Below the pieces are notes generated by a model. That model was not told the origin of the DNA. It saw only the letters and a program-made list of their open reading frames with translations, and did no database searches. This document shows, piece by piece, positions 46,957 to 57,312 of a stretch of DNA of 64,000 bases. The translations under genes and the position numbers were made by a program. Source of the DNA: Balanoglossus misakiensis (lineage: Eukaryota; Hemichordata); assembly GCA_040954595.2 (NCBI GenBank), contig CM082594.2:682001-746000 (forward strand). The letters are read 5' to 3'. Position 1 is the first letter of the stretch, and every line of letters starts with the position of its first letter.

Positions 46957-49900
46957 TTAAATGTGCAAATGTGCTATAACCTGTTTCCCTTGTATCTTTA
47001 CAGGATTTCTCATCAAATACTCTTTCGCAGTTTCATTCAAATTGTCTTCATCCTCCCAAGTATTATGTTTGTTTGAATAATTCTTCCACTTAACCAAATA
47101 CTGTAATTTCCCATTTCTATATCGACCCTTTAACACATTGTCTATATCGTAAAATGGCTCAGAAGCATTAGTCTGACAATTTCCATTGTTGTCAGTTTCA
47201 TCGAAAGCACTGGGATTTGTCCTTGACGACAAATCTCTCAATCCCTCAATTTGATCAGAACCATTGTCTCTTTCTGCATATGTTTCTGCTTCTGGACTTT
47301 GACATATTTCGGTCCCATTTTCATAATTTGTGGTTTCTGGGACATCGTTTTCTTCACACGACTCATCAGATGAGGATGAGTCAAACTCAGAGGGGCGCAA
47401 ATAAGCTCTTTTTAGTCTATTTACATGTATGATTTTACGATAATTCCTGGTGCTATTTATGAAACGCAACTTATAATTAACAGGACCCACCTTCTCAGAA
47501 ATAATGTAAGGACCTGTCCACTTATGTATGAATTTCTTATTAACTCCTGGTTTAACAGAAGGTGTGTATAAATATACAGGATCCCCCACTTTTAGATTTT
47601 GTGACCGTTGGATATTTTGATCATAACGGTCCTTCATATTCTGTTGATATCGATCTATATTCTCTTTGGCGATTTTATGAGCTATCTCCCTCTTAGCAGC
47701 TAAATGTTTAAGGTGTGTATCTATATTTCTTGTCCTCCCCTCAACTGGCTGGAATTCAACATCCATGGGCAATGTGGGATGCCGACCATATAACAGATAA
47801 TAAGGACTGAACCCACTGGACTCTTGAGGGCTAACTCTATAAGCGAAAAGCACTGAACTTAGGTACCGATCCCAATCTTTCTGTTTACTATCGACAAACA
47901 TGGACAGCATGTCGACTAGGCAACCATTGAAACGCTCTGTAAGGCCATTAGTCTGTGGACGATAAGGGGTCGAAACTTTCCTCTGGATGTTGAAAAATTT
48001 GCAAGTTTCACGAACTACTTGGGATAAAAAATTCGATCCCTGATCACTCAGCAAAACTCTGGGGCTGCCATAAGTAGCAATTACTTCATCAAACAAGATC
48101 TTAGCGACTGTCTCAGCTCGTGCATTACGTAATGGGTATGCTAGTGGAAATTTAGTAAAGTAATCAGTAAGTACTAAGATGTATTTATGACCATCATACG
48201 TTCTAGGGAGGGGTCCCACAATATCCATACCCAGTCGGTCCCAGGGTCCTGATACTGGAATAGGTAACAACTTAGCATGAGTAGGGGGTGTGGCTCTCTT
48301 TCGTGTGTGACAATGTGCGCATGTCTTTACGTACATATTAACATCCCGGGGCATCCTTTCCCAAAAATACCTCTGTCTTAAAACTCCCAACGTTTTAGTG
48401 TATCCCAAATGTCCCGCTAAAACACAATCATGAGCCCACCGCAGAACATAATTTCTTAAGGACTTAGGTATCACAACCTGTCTAACACAATCTAATTTAC
48501 TAGCTGATTTCCCCGTGGGTTTCCAAAAATGATACAAAACCCCGTCAACAATGTCATAATTTGGAGCCATACTAACAAATTTACGAGCTAACTTTTGATC
48601 AGTTGGTAACTCATCATTCTCTAAATAATTAAGAAATTTACTCAAATAATTATCCTTTCTCTGTTCTCCCTTCATTCGTGATTGCACCTCACTGTCGAAT
48701 GTTTTATCCACTTCAGTGTTGGAAGCATTTTCCTCCACGTCAGTGTTAGAAGTGTCGTTAGAACTGTTAAGTAAAATCCCATACCCAGATGTGTCCTCAC
48801 TATTAGCAGAATTATGAACCCTAGGTTCGGTTTGTTGCCCTGTATGTATATTATTTATACAAGGTGAGTTTATGGGCTCAGTGTTTACACACTTATCTAC
48901 CATTGGCTGACTGTTAGGCTTGTAATTCATTTCAGGCGCATGCTCTAAATCAGTGACGTCAGACTTGTACCCCTCACATTGTTGATATGGTCTCCTTGAC
49001 AACCCGTCAGCATTCATGTGTTTCTTACCAGGTCTATAGATAATTTCGTAATCGTACTGCTGCATGGTCATTATCCAACGGCCAATACGCCCCCTTGGTA
49101 TTTTCTGTTTAAACATGTAAGTCAGATTGGAGTGATCAGTCACTATAGTGACATGGTTGCTCCGTACATAGTGATCACATTGTCGGATAGCATGAATGAC
49201 GGCCAAAGCTTCCAATTCTGTAATTGAGTAATTTCTTTCGTGACAGTTTAAACTTCGACCCCCATATAAAATCACTCGTTCAACACCATTCTGTCGTTGA
49301 GCTAAAACAAACCCCAGGGCATGAGTGGAACTATCGGTATAAATTGTGAAATTTTCATTCATATCAGGATACCCTAGAATTGGTGCTTGACACAGGACAT
49401 GTTTTAATTTCTCAAATGCATGTTCGCATCGATCATCCCATTCAAATTTCGTGTCCTTTCCCAACAATTTATGCAGAGGCCTTGCAATGATCGAGAAATT
49501 CTTTATAAACTTTCTATAATAATTGGCCAACCCCAAAAATGATTTCAGCTGTGTGACAGTATGAGGACGGGGATATTCTTTAACAGCTGTTACTTTACTC
49601 TCGTCAACCGCAATTCCATTCTTACTGATAATATGACCCAAAAATTTAACACTCTTTCTCATAAATTGACATTTGCTGGGCTTTAATTTCAATCCAGCTT
49701 GACGTAACCTGGTTAGGACAGTATCAATGTGTTGAAGATGCTCCTCAAAAGAGCTGCTAAATATAATAATATCATCGATATAACATAACACATATTGCCA
49801 CATAATATTGCGTAACACGTGTTGCATAGTACGCTGAAAACAACTGGGACTATTTCGCAACCCCTGGGCAAGTCTCCTGTATTGATATAAACCTTGATGT

Positions 49901-52200
49901 GTGACAAAAGCTGTTTTTGGTCTGCTCTCTTCATCTAATTCCAATTGAAAAAATCCTGACTGTAAATCAAGCGTCGAAAAATACTGAGGCTTATTCTTGC
50001 CTAACATTTCAAGAGATTCGTCAGTTCTAGGTAAGGGAAACGAATCAGGCACTGTAATATTATTCAAATGACGGAAATCTGTGCAAAAACGCCACGAACC
50101 ATCAGGCTTTTTGACTAAAACTACTGGACTAGCAAACGGTGAAGTGGACGGCTCGATAATATTTTGTTCTAACAGCTGATCAACTTGTCGCTCAAGTTCA
50201 CGTCTTTTCTCAAGCGTTACTCGGTAAGGTGGGCGACGGAACGGGGCAGCACCCTCTTGTAATCGTATTGTATGTTTGATTACATCACAGTTGCCTAAAC
50301 GACCACTAGAATCAACAAAAGCTTCCATATTGTGCAGTAAAACATCTCTAAGCTGTTTACGCTGTGCCTTAGTTATCTCTAATTCATTAAATTTCAATTG
50401 ACCCATCAAATAATCCGTCTCTTTCTGTGTACGGGGCCCTTGAGGTGAGACACAATTAACGGCAGTATTATCGAGTGGGACTATTTCACTATTACGGGGC
50501 AAAGGCGAAAACATTCCAACAACACTGTTTTTCTTAATTTTGACCACAGTATCCAAAGTGTTTACAACTCGCATGGGAAGAAAATTCTTATTCGAATAGG
50601 CCAACCCCTTAGCTACCAAAATACCCGGGGTTAAGCGTGTTCGTTTATCACAAATACAACCTAAAACTCCAGTAAGATATTTATACGGTACTTTCACTGG
50701 AATAACCATTTCACTTCCAGGTGAAATGTTAACATCAACATTTGTTCTTAACGGTACGTCTGATTGTAATCTTAAAATATTACCCTTGAAATCAATAACA
50801 GCTCTATAACGCTTCATAAAATCAAGTCCCAAAATCAGATTATGCTGAAGAGACTCAACTAAATTAACATACAGTAATACACGCTTATTCCCAATAAAAG
50901 CAGGTATTTTCATAAATCCAATTACCTTCAATTTGTCTTCGTGTGCTGTATGTACACAATTATGTCTGGACTTGAACATCGGATAATTCTTTAGAGCGGG
51001 AATAAGCTCTAACAACCGAATAGGAGCTACAGTAATATGTGCTCCAGTATCAATTAATGACGTCACTTTTTCATGACATATTGAAATTGGAATAACATTC
51101 TCATGAAAAGCACACCCATCTTTGTTAACAAAGTTTACACCATCTTTAACATTATAGGCACCCTCTTTCCCGAGTGCATTTATACCTGTACATGACCTCC
51201 TGTCGGACGATCCATCAAAATAAAATTTCCGACTAGGCTTCGAAACATTTCCAGAGAACCCATATTTTGAACAATTTCTAGCTATATGATCGTAACGCCC
51301 ACAATTAAAACATGCACGGGAATTAAATTGACTATGTCGAGGAAAACGTTGGGCAGAGTGTCCAGTAAAATTATATCTGTTCCTCTTTACCTTATTGTCT
51401 ATTGTTCGTTCTCTTGCTCTGTAATTCGGCGATTTCTTCTCTCTTTTTGTCGATCGTCCTCGATGATCTGCCGCGCTTGATTTGGTCTTCATTTCTTCAT
51501 CTTCTTGTTTCATGTCGTCAATCCGTGTCGAGATTTGTTGTAAAAGACCCGCTTCTGGCTCGTCTGTCTCTGGTAATCCTGCCACGACCTCTGCTGTTCG
51601 AGCATGTTTGTACGCTGTTTCGAAGTCCTCAGGTGACATTCCCGCTACGAACTTTAGTATGTCCGGTCTCAGTCCGTTCATGAAGAAAGATAGTAGTTCC
51701 TCATCAGTCTTTTTCGCTTTTTCTGCTTTTTCGCATATTAATTCCGCATATTGTTCAACAGTCTGGTCCGGCAGTTGCTTCAGGCGAAACAGTTTCTCGT
51801 CATACAGCCACATCGGACCGCACTTATCAAAACGAGCGAGGAAGACATTTTGCAGTGTCGTCAAGTCATTTTTCTTTTCAGCAGACAGTCTGTAGAACCA
51901 TCGCTCCGCTTCACCAGTCAAATATAGTCCGATTCCTTTAAGCCGTTTCTCGTCTGACCATTGCTTAAAGTCAGCAAAGTCTATATATTTTTTCCACCAT
52001 CGGTGTGCATTCTCAGTCTCTGTACCCGAAAAGAAACCTGGGCCTACCTGACCTCCAGCTCTGAGTGTAACCTGTCGTATTTCCGATATTTGACTGTTCA
52101 TGTCGTTTAGCATCTCGCGATCCATGCTGTAATCTTTCCGCTGGACGTCGCCGTTTCTGTCTCCGATGGATTTGTTTCGTCTACCCGGATTCTCCACCAT
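46957..52200 (-). CDS. Gypsy gag-pol polyprotein with chromodomain (1,747 aa)
   Basis: One frame encodes, in order: Gag capsid (about residues 55-210, WWKKYIDFADFKQW, GEAERWFYRL); a zinc knuckle CFNCGRYDHIARNC (297-310); an aspartic protease with DTGA (384-387); reverse transcriptase with FSTLDLQSGFFQLEL (from 741) and YIDD (807-810); RNase H (FTIYTDSS near 935); an acidic spacer; integrase with the HHCC finger (HDCVLAGHLGY ... CAHCH, about 1255-1295) and D,D35E core (GMDIVG, LSDQGSN, LTERFNG); and a chromodomain near 1680-1720 (LQYLVKWKNYSNKHNTWE). Gag and Pol are fused without a frameshift or stop. Usual catalytic residues are all visible. The ATG at 52200 overlaps the junction between the LTR spacer and the primer-binding site. 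The chromodomain probably steers integration by binding modified histones. Confidence 0.95.
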   Translation of the reverse strand: MVENPGRRNKSIGDRNGDVQRKDYSMDREMLNDMNSQISEIRQVTLRAGGQVGPGFFSGTETENAHRWWKKYIDFADFKQWSDEKRLKGIGLYLTGEAERWFYRLSAEKKNDLTTLQNVFLARFDKCGPMWLYDEKLFRLKQLPDQTVEQYAELICEKAEKAKKTDEELLSFFMNGLRPDILKFVAGMSPEDFETAYKHARTAEVVAGLPETDEPEAGLLQQISTRIDDMKQEDEEMKTKSSAADHRGRSTKREKKSPNYRARERTIDNKVKRNRYNFTGHSAQRFPRHSQFNSRACFNCGRYDHIARNCSKYGFSGNVSKPSRKFYFDGSSDRRSCTGINALGKEGAYNVKDGVNFVNKDGCAFHENVIPISICHEKVTSLIDTGAHITVAPIRLLELIPALKNYPMFKSRHNCVHTAHEDKLKVIGFMKIPAFIGNKRVLLYVNLVESLQHNLILGLDFMKRYRAVIDFKGNILRLQSDVPLRTNVDVNISPGSEMVIPVKVPYKYLTGVLGCICDKRTRLTPGILVAKGLAYSNKNFLPMRVVNTLDTVVKIKKNSVVGMFSPLPRNSEIVPLDNTAVNCVSPQGPRTQKETDYLMGQLKFNELEITKAQRKQLRDVLLHNMEAFVDSSGRLGNCDVIKHTIRLQEGAAPFRRPPYRVTLEKRRELERQVDQLLEQNIIEPSTSPFASPVVLVKKPDGSWRFCTDFRHLNNITVPDSFPLPRTDESLEMLGKNKPQYFSTLDLQSGFFQLELDEESRPKTAFVTHQGLYQYRRLAQGLRNSPSCFQRTMQHVLRNIMWQYVLCYIDDIIIFSSSFEEHLQHIDTVLTRLRQAGLKLKPSKCQFMRKSVKFLGHIISKNGIAVDESKVTAVKEYPRPHTVTQLKSFLGLANYYRKFIKNFSIIARPLHKLLGKDTKFEWDDRCEHAFEKLKHVLCQAPILGYPDMNENFTIYTDSSTHALGFVLAQRQNGVERVILYGGRSLNCHERNYSITELEALAVIHAIRQCDHYVRSNHVTIVTDHSNLTYMFKQKIPRGRIGRWIMTMQQYDYEIIYRPGKKHMNADGLSRRPYQQCEGYKSDVTDLEHAPEMNYKPNSQPMVDKCVNTEPINSPCINNIHTGQQTEPRVHNSANSEDTSGYGILLNSSNDTSNTDVEENASNTEVDKTFDSEVQSRMKGEQRKDNYLSKFLNYLENDELPTDQKLARKFVSMAPNYDIVDGVLYHFWKPTGKSASKLDCVRQVVIPKSLRNYVLRWAHDCVLAGHLGYTKTLGVLRQRYFWERMPRDVNMYVKTCAHCHTRKRATPPTHAKLLPIPVSGPWDRLGMDIVGPLPRTYDGHKYILVLTDYFTKFPLAYPLRNARAETVAKILFDEVIATYGSPRVLLSDQGSNFLSQVVRETCKFFNIQRKVSTPYRPQTNGLTERFNGCLVDMLSMFVDSKQKDWDRYLSSVLFAYRVSPQESSGFSPYYLLYGRHPTLPMDVEFQPVEGRTRNIDTHLKHLAAKREIAHKIAKENIDRYQQNMKDRYDQNIQRSQNLKVGDPVYLYTPSVKPGVNKKFIHKWTGPYIISEKVGPVNYKLRFINSTRNYRKIIHVNRLKRAYLRPSEFDSSSSDESCEENDVPETTNYENGTEICQSPEAETYAERDNGSDQIEGLRDLSSRTNPSAFDETDNNGNCQTNASEPFYDIDNVLKGRYRNGKLQYLVKWKNYSNKHNTWEDEDNLNETAKEYLMRNPVKIQGKQVIAHLHI
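52184..52199 (-). promoter_or_regulatory. Gypsy primer-binding site
   Basis: On the - strand tggtggagaatccggg starts two bases after the 5' LTR end and would pair with a tRNA 3' end ending in CCACCA. The tRNA species was not identified. It also encodes residues 1-6 of gag-pol. Confidence 0.75.
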
Positions 52201-52201
52201 G

Positions 52202-52731
52202 TATTACGGCTGGTTTCTCATGATTGTTCATGCATCGGGGGAATCTGTAGCGATGAGGTATCGGGCTCTGACGAGAACAGTGATCCACGGAGACACGTAT
52301 CTGATTCACGTTCATTTATTGTCCGGAATTATATAGTACATCAAATACGCCCAGTAAAGTACATGAGGAAGGGAACGAGCTCAGTAGCCTGAGGTACTCC
52401 CATCTCCCGTTAGATTATTCTTCCTAACTTTGGAAACAAAGTTCTCTTATAATTACTTTTCTCAAGGCGTGGTTAATAATGTAAAATATCACAAATACAA
52501 TGTGTTACAATTTCATTGGACATCAGTCAACTCTATACGTACCAATTTACATAAAGTGTTATATAACAAAGTCAGTTCGGTGATGATTGAGAATCAGAGC
52601 AGTCAGTTAAACACCCACTTTCCCTATCTACTTCAAATACATAAAATCAAATACTATCAAACATTGACATTCCCGAGCTCTGGCTTAATTAACCCTTGAA
52701 ATCGTATTTGACCTTTATACAGATCGTAACA
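52202..52731 (-). repeat. Gypsy 5' LTR
   Basis: 530 bp, almost identical to 45409-45937. On the - strand it holds the presumed promoter (tataaagg near 52711) and AATAAA (complement at 52315-52320). Confidence 0.92.
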
Positions 52732-55700
52732 GTAGGAAATTTCCATTATATGTAAAAATGGTGCTGATTATAAAAAATGCACTCTGAATGAGCTGATTTA
52801 ATACAAAATTGCGTTTTATTCGTTTTTGCACCAAAAAGGTCATTTTTAGGCAAAACATTCTTTATTTTTTTAATTCGGTGACCTGATCATATATAAACAA
52901 TTGCTTGTATGTTAAAAGTTTTTATGACTTTTAAAAGCAGTGACACTGGCGGCATTCAACACGAAAATAACAATTTTAGCCACAATTTGGTCAAAATGGT
53001 AGATTTTTGAAAATTATAAAAAATACCTGTTTTCTACATTTTCGGAAATCTGATGGAGTATAGAATGCTCTTCGTATGTATATATCGATACAAATTCCAC
53101 AAAAGACCGTCTAATTTGGCTCACTGCAGACAAAATTGCGTTTTACCAAATTTTCCTTGAAAATGTCATTTTTAGAAAAAATAAATAAAAAAACCTTTGT
53201 TCTTCGAATTTGGTGCCCTGATCATATATGACATGTTGATTGTATGTTAAAACTTTCGACCACTCTAAAAATGCAGAGATATTGACGGAATTCAAGAAAA
53301 AATAGCCATTTTGGCCATATTTTGACAAAAATGGTAAATTTTTAAAAAATCATAAAAAATTAACTCTTTTCTTCATTTTCGGAAATATTATGGAGCATGA
53401 ATTGTCGTTCTCTTGTAAAAAGTGCTGCAAATTCCAGAAAAGGCGGTATAATTTGAATCACCCAAGACAAAATTACCATTTTCGACTTTTTTTCGAAAAA
53501 TTGTCTCTTTTACAAAATAAATAAGAATAAATTCTTTTCTTAGTTTCAAACGGGTAGAGATACTTTCCACACGGGTTTCCTAACATTGACTTCCCGTTCA
53601 TCAACTCAGATTTCCTACAGCATAAGTCGGCTAAAACCCTGACACTCTAGAGCAGAAACAGTTGCACACTGGAAACGTTGAACAAGTCGATTTTTCTACG
53701 GCCTGGCTCGGCTAAATCTCCGTCACAATATGACAGACACTAGCGTACGTTAGCAACGGTGATCAAGTGAGATTTCCTACGGCATGGCTTGGCTAAAGCC
53801 CTGGCACTCTAGAGCAGAAACACGCGTACAGAGACCACGTTGATCTACTCACATTTCCTTCGGCCTGGCACGGCTGATGCCCCGGCACTATATATAGGAC
53901 ACAGACTGGCGTAAGTTAACAACGGAAATCACGTCGGGTTTCCTACGGCCTGGCTCAGCTGAAGCCCCGGCACTCTAGAGCAGAAACACGCGTACAGAGA
54001 CCACGTTGATCAAGTCTGATCTCCTACGGCTTGGCTCGACTAAAACCCCGGCACACTATGACAGACACTAGCGTTCGTTAGCAACGTTGATCAAGTCAGA
54101 TTTCCTACGGCTTGGCTTGGCTAAAACCCTGGCACTCTAGAGCAGAAACACGCGTACAGAGACCACGTTAATCTACTCACATTTCCTTCGGCCTGGCACG
54201 GCTGATGCCCCGGCACTATATATATGACACAGACTGGCGTAAGTTAACAACGGTAATCACGTCGGGTTTCCTACGGCCTGGCTCAGCTGAAGCCCCGGCA
54301 CTCTAGAGCAGAAACAGGCGTACATTGACCACGTTGATCAAGTCAGATTTCCTACGGCCTGGCTCGACTAAAACCCCGGCACATCATGACAGACACTAGC
54401 GTTCGTCAGCAACGGTGATCAAGTCGGATTTCCTTCGGCCTGGCTCTGCAAAAGACCCGACACTCTAGTACAAAGACGTTGGCTAAGTCGGGCAAACCGA
54501 AGAGGGAATGTCACAGCGGGTCAACACTCGACATTTGTTCGGGTAGGACTGCATTATTGCCTGTCAATTTATAGAGAAAGCCCGAATTTAACCAGGGCGT
54601 TTCAAACACCGACGTTAGTTGGGGGCACGGCCTGCAGTACTGCCGGGTAAGCTTACATCGGCGTACCGCATATAATGTAGGGGGGGGGGACAGAACGGTT
54701 CAATACTACATTTATTAGATATCAGCTAATTTTGGACAATCATCTAAAATCTAAATCATTTTTTCATATTTGGATATCTGATGATGTATGAAATTTCCAT
54801 TTTATGTAAAAATGGTGCTGATTATAAAAAATGCACTCTGAATGAGCTGATTTAATACAAAATTGCGTTTTTGCACCAAAAAGGTAATTTTTAGGCAAAA
54901 CATTCTTTATTTTTTTTAATTCGGTGACCTGATCATATATAAACAATTGCTTGTATGTTAAACGTTTTTATGACTTTTAAAAGCAGTGACACTGGCGGCA
55001 TTCAACACGAAAATAACAATTTTAGCCACAATTTGGTCAAAATGCTAAATTTTTGAAAATTACAAAAAAGACCTGTTTTCTACATTTTCGGAAATCTGAT
55101 GGAGTATAGAATGCTCTTCGTATGTATATATCGATACAAATTCCACAAAAGACCGTCTAATTTGGCTCACTGCAGACAAAATTGCTTTTTACCAAATTTT
55201 CCTTGAAAATGTCATTTTTAGAAAAAAAACTAAAAAAACCTTTGTTCTTCGAATTTGGTGCCCTGATCATATATGACATGTTGATTGTATGTTAAAACTT
55301 TCGACCACTCCAAAAATGCAGAGATATTGACGGAATTCAATAAAAAATAGCCATTTTGGCCATATTTTGACAAAAAAGGTAAATTTTTAAAAAATAATAA
55401 AAAATTAACTCTGTTCTTCATTTTCGGAAATATTATGGAGCATGAAGTGTCGTTCTCTTGTAAAAAGTGCTGCAAATTGCAGAAAAGGCGGTATAATTTG
55501 AATCACCCAAGACAAAATTACCATTTTCGACTTTTTTTTCGAAAAATTGTCTTTTTTACAAAATAAATAAAAATAAATTCTTTTCTTAGTTTCAAACGGG
55601 TAGAGATACTTTCCACACGGATTTTCTAACATTGAATTCCCGTTCATCAACTCAGATTTCCTACAGCATAAGTCGGCTAAAATCCTGACACTCTAGAGCA

Positions 55701-56565
55701 GAAACAGTTGCACACTGGTAACGTTGAACAAGTCGATTTTTCTACGGCCTGTCTCGGCTAAATCTTCGTCACAATATGACAGACACTATCGTACGTTAGC
55801 AACGGTGATCAAGTCAGATTTTCTACGGCATGGCTTGGATAAAGCCCCGGCACTCTAGAGCAGAAACACGCGTACAGAGACCACGTTGATCAAGTCTGAT
55901 CTCCTACGGCTTGGCTCGACTAAAACCCCGGCACACTATGATAGACACTAGAGTTCGTTAGCAACGTTGATCAAGTCAGATTTCCTACGGCATGGCTTGG
56001 CTAAAGCCCTGGCACTCTAGAGCAGAAACACGCGTACAAAAACCACGTTGATCTACTCACATTTCCTTCGACCTGGCACGGCTGATGCCCCGGCACTATA
56101 TATAGGACACAGACTGGCGTAAGTTAACAACGGTAATCACGTCGGGTTTCCTACGGCCTGGCTCAGCTGAAGCCCCGGCGCTCTAGAGCAGAAACAGGCG
56201 TACATTGACCACGTTGATCAAGTCAGATTTCCTACGGCGTGACTCGGCTGGTGCACCGGCTCTATATGACACAGACTGGCGTAAGTTATCAACGGTGATT
56301 ACGTCGGATTTCCTACGGCCTGGTTTAGCTGAAGCCCCGGCACTTTAGAGCGGAAACACGCGTACATTGACCACGATGATCAAGTCAGATCTCCTACGGC
56401 CTGGCTCGACTAAAACCCCGGCACACCATGACAGACACTAGCGTTCGTTAGCAACGGTGATCAAGTCGGATTACCTTCGGCCTGGCTCTGCAAAAGACCC
56501 GACACTCTAGTACAAAGACGTTGGCTAAGTCGGGCAAACCGAACAGGGAAAGTCACAGCGGGTCA
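52732..56565 (-). repeat. Satellite block (- orientation) between the Gypsy and L1-type elements
   Basis: Begins with gtag and resumes the AT half interrupted at 45408. The anchor is at 54665. The monomer ending at 54674 has the duplicated 6-5 sub-repeat order and a 4/2 fusion near 54356. The next monomer is interrupted within gtcacagcgggtca by the L1-type element. Confidence 0.95.
56552..56565. repeat. Target-site duplication of the L1-type element (left)
   Basis: gtcacagcgggtca, repeated at 61194-61207 after the poly(A) tail. Up to three more A residues cannot be separated from the tail. Confidence 0.93.
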
Positions 56566-56567
56566 TT

Positions 56568-56852
56568 ATGGTGGTCTTCGGTAACGCCAACGAAGCCAGA
56601 CAGATTTTATTTGCGGCCCCTGGATGCCTGAAAGGAAACAAGTTGAAAGGAAACCAGATTTATGTGTCTGACGATGTAAGCAAGAAAGTATACGCGGAAC
56701 GGAAGAGGCTACTACAGTATGCAAGCAAGATAAAGAGAGAAGCGTCGACGAAAAGCTGCTACATAGCTTGGAAAGTGCCGGCAACACTCGTAATCAAGTA
56801 CGCTAATGGTGTCAAAAAGGAACTCACGGTAAATGACATTCCAGAAAAATGA
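56568..56852 (+). pseudogene. L1/Tx1-type ORF1, C-terminal remnant (94 aa)
   Basis: An open frame starts two bases inside the insertion, with an ATG that is internal to the original protein. The sequence (KGNKLKGNQIYVSDDVSKK, then Lys/Arg-rich, then KVPATLVIKYANG) resembles the C-terminal part of L1/Tx1-type ORF1 RNA-binding proteins, where an RRM-like fold is followed by a small basic domain. The assignment is by position and weak pattern only. The N-terminal coiled coil and the rest were lost in the 5' truncation. Confidence 0.6.
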
Positions 56853-57312
56853 CATTTGTAAATGTAAATGAAAATTGTAAATGTAAACTGGATAGTAGCG
56901 TACGACTTTGAATTACCAAACACAGTATTCATAGAATAACGGTAACGTTGTCGGCCATTGATTTTAAAGATCTCAATACACCTCCGACACAGAGAAGGTG
57001 TGGCACTCGAGCAGAGTAGGTTTTTTTTTTCTTGCCCTTCTTTTTTGTTCTTTTTGTATTTCTTCTCCTTTTCGTCTTGCCCCCTTTCCCTGTTTGTTTT
57101 TTTCCTCCGGGGAAGGGAGTTTCGTCTCTTCTCAGTCTTCTCTTTTTTTGGCCCTTTGGGTTTTTTTCTCTCGCCTCTGTCGGCCCTTAGGGTGTGTTTG
57201 TCTTGTTTGTTTGTTGTTTCTTGATGGGTTTATTTCAAAGCGGGACACATCAGTCAATTTTCAGAAATGTTTTTGGAAGCAGTCGACACAACACATTTCA
57301 TGACAATTTGAA
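56853..57312 (+). other. L1-type inter-ORF region, pyrimidine-rich
   Basis: About 460 bp between ORF1 and ORF2, with a short atgtaaatg-type repetition near 56870 and a long T/C-rich tract at 57020-57230. ORFs here (57,0xx frames) are low-complexity Phe/Ser/Leu strings and are not called. The tract could affect ORF2 initiation; nothing else seen. Confidence 0.6.

Larger units (their letters stand above)
45409..52731 (-). mobile_element. Complete chromodomain Gypsy (Ty3-type) LTR retrotransposon
   Basis: 7.3 kb on the - strand: 5' LTR on the right (52202-52731), primer-binding site, one uninterrupted gag-pol ORF (52200-46957), an about 1-kb 3' non-coding region, a polypurine tract and the 3' LTR (45409-45937). 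The LTRs differ by about four changes in 530 bp by eye, and the ORF has no stop or frameshift. The copy is therefore young and may still be competent. A 4-bp duplication gtag flanks it. The C-terminal chromodomain fits the chromovirus-like group. Confidence 0.95.

Noticed and set aside
57000-57230. ORFs of 88 and 101 codons rich in Phe, Ser and Leu between the L1 ORFs
   Set aside because: They are translations of a T/C-rich tract in more than one frame, with low complexity and no conserved feature.
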